Positions 18,155 through 30,528 of a DNA stretch of 64,000 bases are shown in pieces. The stretch comes from Thermus altitudinis (GTDB lineage: Bacteria; Deinococcota; Deinococci; Deinococcales; Thermaceae), in NCBI RefSeq assembly GCF_022760835.1, contig NZ_JAKTNQ010000005.1, positions 26,803-90,802 on the forward strand. Direction: 5' to 3'. The notes under the pieces were generated by a model that was not told where the DNA came from, searched no databases, and saw only the letters and a program-made list of their open reading frames with translations. Position numbers and translations under genes: made by a program. How positions within the stretch are numbered: the stretch's first letter is position 1; each line of letters opens with the position of its first letter.

Positions 18155-18229
18155 TGGTGACCCCAGGGGGAATCGAACCCCCGTTTCGGCCTTGAGAGGG
18201 CCGCGTCCTGACCGCTAGACGATGGGGCC
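18155..18229 (-). tRNA. tRNA-Glu(CTC)
   Basis: 75 bases including CCA. Acceptor GGCCCCA pairs with TGGGGTC (one G-U), the anticodon stem is CGGCC/GGCCG and the loop CTCTCAA gives anticodon CTC (reads GAG, the main Glu codon in this GC-rich genome). One base separates it from tRNA-Val. Confidence 0.95.
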
Positions 18230-18235
18230 CCGCTT

Positions 18236-18311
18236 TGGTGGGCCGTGCAGGATTCGAACCTGCGACCTACCGATTAAAAGTCGGTTGCTCTGCCAGCTGA
18301 GCTAACGGCCC
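18236..18311 (-). tRNA. tRNA-Lys(TTT)
   Basis: 76 bases including CCA. Acceptor GGGCCGT pairs with ACGGCCC, the anticodon stem is ACCGA/TCGGT and the loop CTTTTAA gives anticodon TTT. First gene of the operon, directly after its promoter. A known type of MnmA substrate. Confidence 0.95.
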
Positions 18312-18324
18312 AACAGCCTTAGTG

Positions 18325-18353
18325 ATTATAGGCGAAGGGCAAGGGCTTGTCCA
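18325..18353 (-). promoter_or_regulatory. Promoter of the tRNA operon
   Basis: On the minus strand TGGACA (18353-18348), 17-bp spacer, TATAAT (18330-18325), 13 bases before the tRNA-Lys 5' end. It is the closest match to the sigma-A consensus among the promoters found here. Confidence 0.85.
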
Positions 18354-18362
18354 GGGCACGGA

Positions 18363-19064
18363 CTAGGAAAGCCCCCTTAGCCGCTCTAGGAACCAAAGCC
18401 CAAAGGCCTCCTCCTCTGCCCTCTGCCGCAGGGCCTCGAGGTTGAAGGGTCTAGGTTCCAGGACCTCCAAAGCCCGTTTCGGAAGGGGAGCCTCCTCCAA
18501 CAAGGCAAAAAAGGCCTCATCGGCCCAAGGGGGCACCCAGGCCCCGCTGCGGCACAGGAAGGCCCGATGAAACATCCCCTCCACCGGGCCACCAGGGTCT
18601 TTGGCCCGCACCAGGGGAACCCTGGGCTCAGGCTCCAAAGAGGGATCGCGCCAAGGAGGGTAGAACACCCGGAGCCTGGCCCCCTCCTTGGCGTAGTAGA
18701 CCATCCAGTCATCGCAGGCGGGCTCCTCCCCCAAGGGGCGATACCCAGCGTCGTGATGGGCGTCAAAGAGGACCACTTCCCGTATCCCCTCGCGCACCTC
18801 GGGATGAAAGGCCAAGGCGTTGGAGTCGGCATAGTAAAGCTGGGCATCGGGAGCGAAGGTAAAGCGTTCCCAAAACCCTTCCCAGCCCTGGGCTTGGGGC
18901 AAAGGCAGCCCCCTTAGGAGAAAGGCCAAGGCCCGTTCCTCCCAGGCCTCCCCCAGGTAGTAGGGGGTTTCAAAGTGGGCCCAGGAGTAAAGGGACGCCA
19001 GGGATAGAGCTGGGTCTTGGGGCACGGGAAAAAAGTAGTCAAAGTCCACCACCAGAAGCCGCAT
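18363..19064 (-). CDS. Unknown protein with arginase-like DxHxD motif
   Basis: 233 aa, function not recognised. Two acidic/His clusters stand out: VVDFDYFFP at the N-terminus and VVLFDAHHDAGY near residue 100. The second resembles the metal-binding DAHxD of the arginase/deacetylase fold (also seen in UPF0489-type proteins), so a metallohydrolase-like fold is possible. No signal peptide or membrane segment. TATGTA about 10 bases before the ATG may be its -10. It follows the oxidase operon but lies beyond that operon's terminator. Confidence 0.6.
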   Translation of the reverse strand: MRLLVVDFDYFFPVPQDPALSLASLYSWAHFETPYYLGEAWEERALAFLLRGLPLPQAQGWEGFWERFTFAPDAQLYYADSNALAFHPEVREGIREVVLFDAHHDAGYRPLGEEPACDDWMVYYAKEGARLRVFYPPWRDPSLEPEPRVPLVRAKDPGGPVEGMFHRAFLCRSGAWVPPWADEAFFALLEEAPLPKRALEVLEPRPFNLEALRQRAEEEAFGLWFLERLRGLS

Positions 19065-19083
19065 CCTCTTCCATACATAGCAA

Positions 19084-19108
19084 AGCCCCCGCCCAAGGGG
19101 CGGGGGCT
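19084..19108 (-). terminator. Terminator of the caa3 oxidase operon
   Basis: Eleven-base GC-rich stem, 19098-19108 with 19084-19094, loop of 3, followed on the minus strand by TTTGC. It lies 13 bases after the ctaD stop. Confidence 0.75.
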
Positions 19109-19121
19109 AGAGGGCCGAACC

Positions 19122-22525
<3,404 letters not shown>

Positions 22526-22534
22526 CTTCCCTCC

Positions 22535-24355
22535 CTAAAGCACCCGGTCCACCGCCATGGCCACGAACAAGAGGGCCAGGTAGAGCATGGAGTATTTATA
22601 CAGCGAAACCGCCGTCCTCCGCTCGGGCTGGCGGTAGAGGGCAAGGCTCTTAAGGATAAGTAAAGCATTAAGGGTAAGGCTAAAGAAGAAGTAGACGAGA
22701 CCAAGCTCCCCTAGAAGAAGGGGCATGAGGGAGATCAAGGCGGTAAGGACCGCATAAAGGGCGATCTGCATCACCGTAACCCGCTCCCCCAACACCACGG
22801 GCAGCATGGGCACGCCCACAGCCCGGTAATCGTCCTGGATCATGAGGGCCAAGGCCCAGAAGTGCACCGGGGTCCAGAAGAAGATGAGGGCGAAAAGGTA
22901 CCAGGCAAAGAGGCTTAAATCACCGGTTACCGCCGCCCAGCCCACCAAGGGAGGAAAGGCCCCTGCCGCCCCGCCGATGACGATGTTGTGCCAAGTGCGC
23001 CGCTTGAGATAAAGGGTGTAGACCAGCACGTACCAGATAAGGCCCATAAGGGCCAGGGTGGCCGTGAGGAGGTTCGCCCCCCACCAGAGGAGCAGGAAGG
23101 AAGAGAGGGCCAGGGCAAAGGCAAAAAGGAGGGCATCCCTACTGGAGATCCGCTGGGTGACCGTGGGCCTTTTGGCCGTGCGGCGCATGCGGGCGTCTAT
23201 ATCCCGGTCCACCACCATGTTGATGGCGTTGGCCGCCCCTGCCATCATGTACCCCCCTAGGGCCACCACCAGGAATAGGCCCGTCCCTGGCCAGCCCTTG
23301 GCGGCGATGAGCATGGCCAGGAGGGTGGTGAAGAGGAGCAGGCTTATGACCCGGGGCTTGGTGAGGGCCAGGTAGTCCTTCCAGGTGGCCCCGCCGGTGC
23401 CGCGGTGCACCGAAGCCCCTGCGCCCTCCCCTAACTCCACCCGCCTGGCCCCTCGAGCCAGGGCTGCAGCCATAAGGAGAACAAAGATGAGCCAAACTGC
23501 GTACGCCAGGAGGAGGTGGAGGATCTGCATCCAAACGGGGGCTTTAAGCCAAACGTTCACCAAACCGGCCAAAAGCTGCACCGCGTAGAGGTAAGCCAGG
23601 GCGTGAGCCAAGCGGCGGGTGTGGGAAGAAGGCCTGAGGTGGGCTACCAGGTAACCGGCGAAGACCACGTAAAGCCCCACGCTTACCGCGATAAGGGGGT
23701 GGAGGACCCTGAGGCGCACCAGGAAGTGCTCACCAGGGGTGAGGGAGCGCTCCAGGGCCTCGAGGGTGTTCCGCACGGGGAAGAGGAGGTCCCCTAAAGC
23801 GGTCACCGCCCCGCTCATCCCCAGGAAAAGGAGGGCGAGAAGGCCCAGAAGCAAGGCCACCCCCACGGCACCCTGCCCCCTAAGGCGCAAAGGCGCACCC
23901 CCCGAGGCCCACCAGGCGGCGAGGGCCAAGGAGGCCAGGAGAAAATAGGTGTTGGCCAGGTGCACCATCTGCACCACGGCCCGGGCCGGGCTCACGTTGT
24001 GGGCCGTCCAGCCGAAGAGGACCAGGGAGGCCCCCACCAGGCTCTCGGTGATCATAAAGAAAAAGGCCAGCCCTGCCCCCAGCCGCACCGGATGGCCCTT
24101 GGGAAAGAGGCGGAAGGCCAGAAGGGCCAAAAGAAGCACGGAAAGGAAGGCCAGACCCGAGGTGGCCCGGTGGGTGAACTCGATGAGGGTCTCCACCTGG
24201 GGGCTTCTGGGGATGATCTCCCCATTGCAGGTGGGCCAGTGGGCGCCGCAGCCCGCCCCCGACCCCGTGGCCCGCACGTAAGCCCCCCAGAGGGCCACCA
24301 GGATGTTCCACACCAAGACTCCCCAGGCGTAACGGCTAAACCAGGCTTGGCTCAT
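22535..24355 (-). CDS. ctaAB: Fused heme A synthase / heme O synthase
   Basis: 606 aa from ATG 24355. The N-terminal half (about residues 1-310) is CtaA: multiple helices with conserved His residues, the [16 protein letters not shown] cysteine pair and EFTHRATSG. The C-terminal half (about 325-606) is CtaB, a UbiA-type farnesyltransferase with [15 protein letters not shown] and the second acidic [11 protein letters not shown] motif. Joined, they convert protoheme to heme O and then heme A, so the intermediate can be handed over within one chain. First gene of the oxidase operon. An 18-bp motif shared with the nosD/PCuAC region lies 60 bases upstream. Confidence 0.94.
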   Translation of the reverse strand: MSQAWFSRYAWGVLVWNILVALWGAYVRATGSGAGCGAHWPTCNGEIIPRSPQVETLIEFTHRATSGLAFLSVLLLALLAFRLFPKGHPVRLGAGLAFFFMITESLVGASLVLFGWTAHNVSPARAVVQMVHLANTYFLLASLALAAWWASGGAPLRLRGQGAVGVALLLGLLALLFLGMSGAVTALGDLLFPVRNTLEALERSLTPGEHFLVRLRVLHPLIAVSVGLYVVFAGYLVAHLRPSSHTRRLAHALAYLYAVQLLAGLVNVWLKAPVWMQILHLLLAYAVWLIFVLLMAAALARGARRVELGEGAGASVHRGTGGATWKDYLALTKPRVISLLLFTTLLAMLIAAKGWPGTGLFLVVALGGYMMAGAANAINMVVDRDIDARMRRTAKRPTVTQRISSRDALLFAFALALSSFLLLWWGANLLTATLALMGLIWYVLVYTLYLKRRTWHNIVIGGAAGAFPPLVGWAAVTGDLSLFAWYLFALIFFWTPVHFWALALMIQDDYRAVGVPMLPVVLGERVTVMQIALYAVLTALISLMPLLLGELGLVYFFFSLTLNALLILKSLALYRQPERRTAVSLYKYSMLYLALLFVAMAVDRVL

Positions 24356-24414
24356 AACATGCCCGTCCCCCAGACGGTAGTGCCTACCATTCTGCCAGAA
24401 GACCTTATCCGGGG

Positions 24415-24432
24415 GTGAAGTACATTTGTCCC
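24415..24432 (-). promoter_or_regulatory. 18-bp motif upstream of ctaAB, shared with the nosD/PCuAC region
   Basis: Minus strand reads GGGACAAATGTACTTCAC, 60 bases before the ctaAB ATG. At 54612-54629 the sequence GGGACATTTGTACTTCAC differs only at the two central bases. Both precede genes for CuA/heme-A oxidase assembly. Regulator unknown. Confidence 0.6.
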
Positions 24433-24447
24433 TTCCATTACCTGCCA

Positions 24448-24461
24448 CTTAGGAGCCTAAG
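24448..24461. repeat. Perfect short palindrome between pckA and ctaAB
   Basis: CTTAGG-AG-CCTAAG. It lies in the 165-base gap that must hold the pckA 3' end and the ctaAB promoter. Its role (weak terminator or binding site) is open. Confidence 0.4.
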
Positions 24462-24520
24462 ACCCCCCGGCCCCGTTTGGCAAGGGGTTGGCCCCTAAGC
24501 CCAGCCTTGCAGGCTCGCTT

Positions 24521-26110
24521 CTATCCCACCCTCGGCCCCGCCTGGAGCACCGCCTCCTCTACCCCGTCGGCGTATTTACGGAAGTTTTCCTGGAAAAGTG
24601 TGGCCAGCTTCCTGGCCTGCCGGTCATAGGCTTCCTTGTCGGCCCAGGTTTCCCGCGGGTCCAGAAGCTCCTTCGGTACCCCGGGCACCTCCCTGGGTAC
24701 CTCAAAGCCGAAGACGGGGTCCTGGCGGTAAGGAACCCCCTCGAGGGCCCCGCTTAGGGCCGCCTGCAAGAGGGTGCGGGTGAGGGGAAGGGGGAAACGC
24801 CGGCCCACCCCGTAAGGTCCCCCGGTCCAGCCGGTGTTCACCAGGTACACCCTGGGGCCGTGCCTCTGGATCTTCTCCCCCAGCATCCGGGCATAAACCC
24901 CGGGGTGAAGGGGCAAAAAGGGTGCCCCGAAGCAGGCGGAAAAGGTGGCCTTGGGCTCGGTGATCCCCCTTTCTGTCCCCGCCACCCGGGCGGTGTAGCC
25001 GGAAAGGAAGTAGTACATGGCCTGCTCTGGGGAAAGGCGAGCGATGGGGGGCAGAACCCCATAGGCGTCGGCGGAGAGGAAGAAGATGGCCTTGGGATGG
25101 CCCGCCATACCCGAGTCCACCACGTTTTCCAGGTGGGCAAGGGGGTAAGAGGCCCGGGTGTTCTCGGTCTTGGTGTCGTCATCCCACTCCACCCGGCGGC
25201 TTTCCGGGTTCACCACCACGTTCTCCAGAATGGCCTCAAACTGGTTGGAGGCTTTATAGATGAGGGGCTCGTGCTCCGGGGAAAGGCGAATGACCTTGGC
25301 GTAGCACCCTCCCTCAAAGTTGAATACCCCCTCCCCGCTCCATCCGTGCTCGTCGTCCCCGATCAAAGGCCTTTCCGGGTCGGTGGAAAGGGTGGTCTTC
25401 CCCGTCCCGGAAAGGCCGAAGAAGATGGCCACATCCCCTCCCTGCCCCACGTTGGCCGAGGCGTGCATGGGGAAGACCCCTTGCTTGGGCATGAGGTAGT
25501 TCATCACGGTGAAGATGCTCTTCTTGATCTCCCCGGCGTACTTGGTGCCCACGATGAGCACCAGCTTTCTCTGGAAGCTGATGCCCACGAAGACCTCGCT
25601 CCGGGTACCGTCCCGCCCGGGGTCAGCCAGGAAGTAGGGGGCATGGACCACGGTAAAGCCGGGAGCGAAGGGCTCCACCTCGTCGTCCTCGGGGAAGCGG
25701 CGCGGGAGGATGAACATGTTGCGGGCAAAGAGGGCGTGCCAGGGGCTTTCCGTCACCACCCTTACCGCCAAGCGGAAACGCTTGTCAGCCCCGGCGTAAA
25801 GGTCCTGGACATAAAGCTCCCGGTCGGAAAGGTGGGCAGCCACCCTCTCCAAGAGGGCCTGGAAGGCCTCTGGGGCGAAGGGCTGGTTCACCTCGCCCCA
25901 CCAGATTTCCTCCTCCACCCCAGGCTCCCGCACCACGAACTTGTCCTTAGGACTTCTCCCCGTGTAGGGGGTGGTGTCCACCACCAAGGACCCCTTGTGG
26001 GCCAAAAACCCCTCCCCCCGGGCCAGGGTGTGCTCCACCAGGATGGGGGAAACCGTGTTCCAAAAAACCTGCTTCCTCGGTTTGATGCCCAAAGGCTCCA
26101 GTCGGTCCAT
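24521..26110 (-). CDS. pckA: Phosphoenolpyruvate carboxykinase (ATP)
   Basis: 529 aa, the usual length. It converts oxaloacetate and ATP to PEP, the entry to gluconeogenesis. The ATP-type signature is clear: the P-loop [20 protein letters not shown] followed by IGDDEHGW. Other blocks are [10 protein letters not shown] near the N-terminus and [15 protein letters not shown] -10 (26134-26139, minus strand) and a small dyad lie just upstream. It is followed by ctaAB and preceded by pgi on the same strand. Confidence 0.96.
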   Translation of the reverse strand: MDRLEPLGIKPRKQVFWNTVSPILVEHTLARGEGFLAHKGSLVVDTTPYTGRSPKDKFVVREPGVEEEIWWGEVNQPFAPEAFQALLERVAAHLSDRELYVQDLYAGADKRFRLAVRVVTESPWHALFARNMFILPRRFPEDDEVEPFAPGFTVVHAPYFLADPGRDGTRSEVFVGISFQRKLVLIVGTKYAGEIKKSIFTVMNYLMPKQGVFPMHASANVGQGGDVAIFFGLSGTGKTTLSTDPERPLIGDDEHGWSGEGVFNFEGGCYAKVIRLSPEHEPLIYKASNQFEAILENVVVNPESRRVEWDDDTKTENTRASYPLAHLENVVDSGMAGHPKAIFFLSADAYGVLPPIARLSPEQAMYYFLSGYTARVAGTERGITEPKATFSACFGAPFLPLHPGVYARMLGEKIQRHGPRVYLVNTGWTGGPYGVGRRFPLPLTRTLLQAALSGALEGVPYRQDPVFGFEVPREVPGVPKELLDPRETWADKEAYDRQARKLATLFQENFRKYADGVEEAVLQAGPRVG

Positions 26111-26122
26111 AGCGACCCCCTT

Positions 26123-26139
26123 ATGCCTAGGGCATCATA
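26123..26139 (-). promoter_or_regulatory. pckA promoter and candidate operator
   Basis: Minus-strand TATGAT (26139-26134) followed directly by the dyad ATGCC-CTA-GGCAT (26123-26135, minus-strand reading), which would cover the transcription start. A likely repressor site for a carbon-responsive regulator; the regulator is unknown. Confidence 0.4.
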
Positions 26140-26162
26140 CACTTATTTCCACGCTTCCAAGG

Positions 26163-27428
26163 CTAGGCGCCGTATCCGGGACGTCCCAGAAGGGCCAAGG
26201 TTAAGCGCTTACCCAGCTCCACCCCGGGCTGGTCAAAGGCGTTCACCCCCCAAAGCTCCCCCAGGAAAGCGGTCTGCCACATGAGGTGTTGCAAAAGCCA
26301 GCCCACGGCGTAGGGGGAAACCTCCGAGAGGTACAGGATGTAGGTCCTCTGCCCCGCCTCGGCCAAGGCCTGGTAGGTGGCCTCGGCCTCGGCCCTTAGA
26401 AGCTGGAACAGGCCTTTGCCAAAGAGGTAACCCGCCTCCTCCTCGAGGCCTTCCACCCGGGGCAGGGTGAGGTCCTCCGTGGCCCTTTCCGGCACCACCA
26501 AAACGATGAGCTTGTCCAGGGGACCTTCCCGGAAGAGCTGCACTTGGGCGTGCTGGTCCTGAGGGCCCAAGGCGGGCACCGCGGTGGTGCCCACCCGGTT
26601 GCCCTCCCCGTCCCGCTTGCCCAAGGACTCATCGTGGAGCTGGACAAACCAGGCAGGAAGGTATCGGAGTCGCTCGGAGTAGACCATGAAGACGGTGATG
26701 GGCAGCTGGCGGTGGAGGTGCTGCAGGAGGGCGGTCTGCAGGGGCAGGTTCTCCTCCAGGGGAGCCAGGGCCACCTCATTGGCCTTCCTGGCCCCCATGA
26801 GGAGGGCCTCCAGGTCCATCCCAGCGAAGGCCAAGGGGAGGAGGCCCACCGGGGAGAGCACGGAAAAGCGCCCCCCCACGTTTTCCGGAATGGCAAAGGC
26901 CAAGAGACCCTCCCTTTCCGCCAAAGCCCGTAGCGCCCCCCGCCGGGGGTCGGTGGTGAGGACCAGGTGCCGCCGCCAGTCCTCCCCCAGGTTTTCCCGA
27001 AGCCAGTTTAGGAAGATGAGAAGGGCGGCCAGGGTTTCCGCGGTAGCTCCCGACTTGGAAACCGCATTCACCAGGGTCTTCCGGGGGTCCAGGCCCCGAA
27101 GGAGCCGGAGCACGGGCTCCGGCTCCACGTGGTCCGCGTAGTGGAAGCGCACCCCGCTTTCGTTGAAGGCGGTCTCCAGGGCCTTAGGCCCCAGGGCGCT
27201 CCCCCCGATGCCCAGAAGGACAAAGTCCTCCACCCAAGGGTTGGCCTCGCGGTAGCGGCGGATACTCCTTAAGGTTTCCGTGTCCTCGGGAAGGTCTATC
27301 CAGCCCAGCATGCTTTGGGGATCCTTCCGCTTGAAAAGAAGGGCCTCCCGAGCCCTTAAGAGGACGGGGGCCTGCTCCTTAAGGGCCTCCGGGAAACGGG
27401 AAAGGAAGCGGGTATCCAGCCTGAGCAT
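26163..27428 (-). CDS. pgi: Glucose-6-phosphate isomerase
   Basis: 421 aa, a compact bacterial form. It interconverts glucose-6-phosphate and fructose-6-phosphate. The SIS-type sugar-phosphate site shows as VLLGIGGSALGPKALE and NAVSKSGATAETLA. The catalytic region contains GGRFSVLSPVGLLPLAFAG and the C-terminal VNAFDQPGVELGK. A TAGCAT hexamer at 27435-27440 (minus strand) is 6 bases before the ATG, so the message is probably leaderless. It lies 52 bases upstream of pckA on the same strand, which groups two gluconeogenic genes. Confidence 0.95.
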   Translation of the reverse strand: MLRLDTRFLSRFPEALKEQAPVLLRAREALLFKRKDPQSMLGWIDLPEDTETLRSIRRYREANPWVEDFVLLGIGGSALGPKALETAFNESGVRFHYADHVEPEPVLRLLRGLDPRKTLVNAVSKSGATAETLAALLIFLNWLRENLGEDWRRHLVLTTDPRRGALRALAEREGLLAFAIPENVGGRFSVLSPVGLLPLAFAGMDLEALLMGARKANEVALAPLEENLPLQTALLQHLHRQLPITVFMVYSERLRYLPAWFVQLHDESLGKRDGEGNRVGTTAVPALGPQDQHAQVQLFREGPLDKLIVLVVPERATEDLTLPRVEGLEEEAGYLFGKGLFQLLRAEAEATYQALAEAGQRTYILYLSEVSPYAVGWLLQHLMWQTAFLGELWGVNAFDQPGVELGKRLTLALLGRPGYGA

Positions 27429-27518
27429 GGACCCATGCTACCGGGAATCCAGGGGAAAGGCCACCAGGTTGGGTGGGAAAAGGAATAACCCCCAGGCTAT
27501 GGGGAGTAGGCTAAAGGC

Positions 27519-29777
27519 ATGGGCTATGTGCCCCCACCCACGCCCCAGTATGGCCTCGAGGAGGGCCCCATCCTCCTTAAGGACGGGCGCACCGCCTTTC
27601 TAAGGCGGGCAAGCCCCAAGGACCTCCCCCTTTTCGTGGAGTTCCTGAGGCGGCTATCCCCGGAGTCCTTGCGCATGCGCTTCTTCTCCCCCATCTCTCC
27701 GGAAAAGGCGGCGGAGCTCCTCCTTTCCGCCAAACCGGAGGAGGAAAAGGTGACCCTCATCGTCCTGGCCCAGGACCCTCCTAGGATAGTGGCCACGGGG
27801 GAGTACGTGCGCCTTAAAGGGGAGGACACCGCCGAGGTGGCCTTTCTGGTGGATGATGCCTTCCAGGGCAAGGGCCTGGGCACCCTCCTTCTGGAGCGCC
27901 TGGCCCTGATCGCCGCCAAGCGGGGGGTAAGGCGGTTTCAGGCCTTCGTCCTGGCGGAGAACCAGAAGATGCTCAACGTCTTCATGGAAAGCGGCTTCCA
28001 GGTCCGGGCCCACAGGGATAGCGGCGAGATTGAGGTGGAGTTTGAGATCCTCCTGGAGGAAAGGGTGGCGGAGCGCTTTGAGTGGCGGGAGAAGGTCTCC
28101 ACCTTGGCCAGCCTCCACCCCCTCTTCTTCCCCAAGGGGGTGGCGGTGGTGGGGGCGAGCCGCGACCCGGAAAGCATCGGCTACCGCGCCCTGGAAAACC
28201 TCATCTTTGCCCGCTTCCAAGGGCCCGTCTACCCGGTGAACGAGGCCATCGGCAAGGAGGGGGGCACGGTGGGGCCCCTTCTCGCCTACCCCCGGGTGGA
28301 AAGCATCCCCGGCCCCGTGGACCTGGCGGTGATCGCCGTGCCCAAGGAGCGGGTCTGGGAGGCCCTCGAGGCCTCCGGAAGGCGGGGGGTGCGGGCGGCC
28401 ATCGTCCTCACCACCGGCTTTACGGAAAAAGAAGCCCGGGAACTGGCCGACAAGGCCCGGCGCCATGGGATGCGCCTCCTGGGGCCTGGCTCCTTGGGTA
28501 TGGTCCACACCCACCCTGAGGTCCGCCTGGCGGCGGGCCTGGCTCCCCTCCCCAAACCTGGACCCCTGGCCATCTCCAGCCAGTCGGGGACCCTGGGCCG
28601 GGCGGTGATGGCCTATGCGGAGGGCATGGGGCTGGGCATCTCCTCCTTCGTTTCCTTGGGGGCTAAGGCGGACATCTCCTCCAACGACCTCCTGCAGTTC
28701 TGGGAGGAGGACGAGCGGACCCGGGTGATCCTCCTCTACCTGGAAAGCTTCGGCAACCCCAGGCGCTTCTCCCGCTTAGCGCGGAGGATCGGCAAGAAAA
28801 AACCCATCCTGGCGGTGCACCCCTCCCGGGACCCTTTGGTGCGGGCCCTCTTCGCCCAGGCCGGGGTGATCCGGGCCAACAGCCTGGAGGAAGCCTTTGA
28901 CGTGGCTGCCCTCCTGGCCCTGGGACAGCTTCCGGAGAACAACCGGGTCCGCCTCATCTCCAACGCCTCCGGTCCCTCCAACCTGGCCCTCGAGGCCCTA
29001 CGGGAAGGGGGGCTAGTCGTGGAACACGTGGACCTGGGCTCCACCGCCAAGGCGAAGGAGTTCGCCCGCGCCCTGGAAGAAGCCATGGAAAGCGAGGCGG
29101 GAAGCGTGTTCCTCCTCTTCGTACCCATGGGCTTTGCCAGCGAGGAGGAGTTCCTGGCTCTTTTGGAAAGGGTGGAAGGAAACAAGCTCCTCCTGAGCTG
29201 CGTGATGGGCTCCCCCGGGGTGCGGGCAAGGGTTATGGGCCGGGTGGCCCTCTACCGCTTTCCCGAATCGGCGGCCATCGCCTTGAGCCGGGCCTGGGCC
29301 TACAAGGCCTGGCGGGAAGAACCCCTCCACTTCCCCGACTTCCCGGATTTGCACCTGGAGGAGGCAAGAAGGCTTTTGGAGGGCAAGAAGGAGCTACGGC
29401 GCGAGGAGGAAGAGGCCCTCCTCCGCTGCTTTGGCCTTCCCGTGGGGCAAGGAGAAGGCCTTTTTCTCAGGCTCACCGCCAAGCCCCACCCCCTCTTCGG
29501 CCCCGTTCTCGCCCTGCTCCTGCCCACCCCTTTGGGAGAGCTGGCCTTGGGGGAAAGGCTCTCCCCCCTCACGGAAAAGGATGCCCGGGAGCTCACCCGA
29601 CCCCTGGGGGACCAGGTAGACCCTACCCCCTACCAGGAAATCCTCCTCCGCCTTTCCCGCCTCCTGGAGGAGTTCCCCCAGGTGGAGGAGGTGTCCTTGG
29701 AGCTTTCCGGCCCCTCCATCGCTCGCTTTGCCATCCGCCTTTCGGGAGACCCCCATGCGCATCCAAAGCCCCGCTAA
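27519..29777 (+). CDS. GNAT acetyltransferase fused to acyl-CoA synthetase (NDP-forming)-like domains
   Basis: 752 aa. The N-terminal GNAT domain (about residues 10-165) has the acetyl-CoA loop QGKGLGTLLLERL. A CoA-binding Rossmann domain (GVAVVGASRDPESIGYRALE, about residue 205) and two succinyl-CoA-ligase-like domains (SQSGTLGRAVMAYAEG, SNASGPSNLALEAL) follow. This is the layout of Pat-type protein lysine acetyltransferases, which silence acetyl-CoA synthetase, but the C-terminal ATP-grasp part is short and lacks a recognisable nucleotide loop. TAGGCT 6 bases before the ATG suggests a leaderless start. Its end overlaps the next gene by 23 bases. Confidence 0.82.
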   Translation: MGYVPPPTPQYGLEEGPILLKDGRTAFLRRASPKDLPLFVEFLRRLSPESLRMRFFSPISPEKAAELLLSAKPEEEKVTLIVLAQDPPRIVATGEYVRLKGEDTAEVAFLVDDAFQGKGLGTLLLERLALIAAKRGVRRFQAFVLAENQKMLNVFMESGFQVRAHRDSGEIEVEFEILLEERVAERFEWREKVSTLASLHPLFFPKGVAVVGASRDPESIGYRALENLIFARFQGPVYPVNEAIGKEGGTVGPLLAYPRVESIPGPVDLAVIAVPKERVWEALEASGRRGVRAAIVLTTGFTEKEARELADKARRHGMRLLGPGSLGMVHTHPEVRLAAGLAPLPKPGPLAISSQSGTLGRAVMAYAEGMGLGISSFVSLGAKADISSNDLLQFWEEDERTRVILLYLESFGNPRRFSRLARRIGKKKPILAVHPSRDPLVRALFAQAGVIRANSLEEAFDVAALLALGQLPENNRVRLISNASGPSNLALEALREGGLVVEHVDLGSTAKAKEFARALEEAMESEAGSVFLLFVPMGFASEEEFLALLERVEGNKLLLSCVMGSPGVRARVMGRVALYRFPESAAIALSRAWAYKAWREEPLHFPDFPDLHLEEARRLLEGKKELRREEEEALLRCFGLPVGQGEGLFLRLTAKPHPLFGPVLALLLPTPLGELALGERLSPLTEKDARELTRPLGDQVDPTPYQEILLRLSRLLEEFPQVEEVSLELSGPSIARFAIRLSGDPHAHPKPR

Positions 29778-30528
29778 CCCCAAGGTGAAGGCCCTAGCCG
29801 CCCTGAAGGAACGAAAGGAGCGGGAGCGGGCTGGCCTTTTCCTGGTGGAGGGCCGGCGGGAGGTGGAAAGAGCCCTTAGGGCCGGCCTCCGCTTGGAAAC
29901 CCTCCTCCTCGGCCCTAAGGCCACCCCGGAGGACCGGGCCCTGGCGGGCCAAGCCCCTGTTCTGGAGTTCTCCCAAGAGGCTATGGAGCGGGTTTCCGTA
30001 AGGGAAAACCCCCCGCCCGTCATCGGGGTCTTCCGCCTGCCCCGAAGGACCCTCGAGGAGGCCAGGCTCCCGCAAAATCCCCTGGTCCTGGTCCTCTTGG
30101 GCCTGGAAAAGCCCGGCAACCTGGGGGCCATCCTGCGCTCGGCGGACGGGGCGGGGGTGGACCTGGTCCTGGTGGCGAAAGGGGTGGACCTGTATAGCCC
30201 CCAGGTGATCCGGAACTCCACCGGGGTGGTCTTCTCCTTGCCCGTCTTTCCCGTGGCCGAGGGGGAAGTGGCCCATTTCCTGGAGGAAAAAGGGCTTCTC
30301 CTGGTGGCGGCCACCCCCAGAGGGGAAAAGGTGTACTGGGAAGAGGACTACAAAAAAGGCGTGGCCTTCCTCCTGGGCGCCGAGGACGAAGGCCTTTCCC
30401 AGGCTTGGCTTGCCCGGGCGGGGGTTCGGGTGCGCATCCCCATGCGGGGGGTGGCGGATAGCCTCAACGTTTCCGTAAGCGCCGCCCTCCTCCTCTACGA
30501 GGCCCTGCGCCAGCGGGAGGGGGGATGA
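29755..30528 (+). CDS. RNA 2'-O-methyltransferase, TrmH/SpoU family
   Basis: 257 aa from ATG 29755. An N-terminal L30e-like RNA-binding domain (SPANPKVKALAAL) is followed by the SPOUT knot. SPOUT motif 1 is NLGAILRSADGAGVDLVL, motif 2 is LLGAEDEGLS and motif 3 is IPMRGVADSLNVSVSAALLL. It uses S-adenosylmethionine to methylate a ribose in rRNA or tRNA; the exact target is not readable from sequence. Translationally coupled to both neighbours. Confidence 0.9.
   Translation: MRIQSPANPKVKALAALKERKERERAGLFLVEGRREVERALRAGLRLETLLLGPKATPEDRALAGQAPVLEFSQEAMERVSVRENPPPVIGVFRLPRRTLEEARLPQNPLVLVLLGLEKPGNLGAILRSADGAGVDLVLVAKGVDLYSPQVIRNSTGVVFSLPVFPVAEGEVAHFLEEKGLLLVAATPRGEKVYWEEDYKKGVAFLLGAEDEGLSQAWLARAGVRVRIPMRGVADSLNVSVSAALLLYEALRQREGG

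Noticed and set aside
18077..18311. CRISPR or other repeat array around the tRNA cluster
   Set aside because: The similar blocks are the T-arms and acceptor stems of three different tRNAs.
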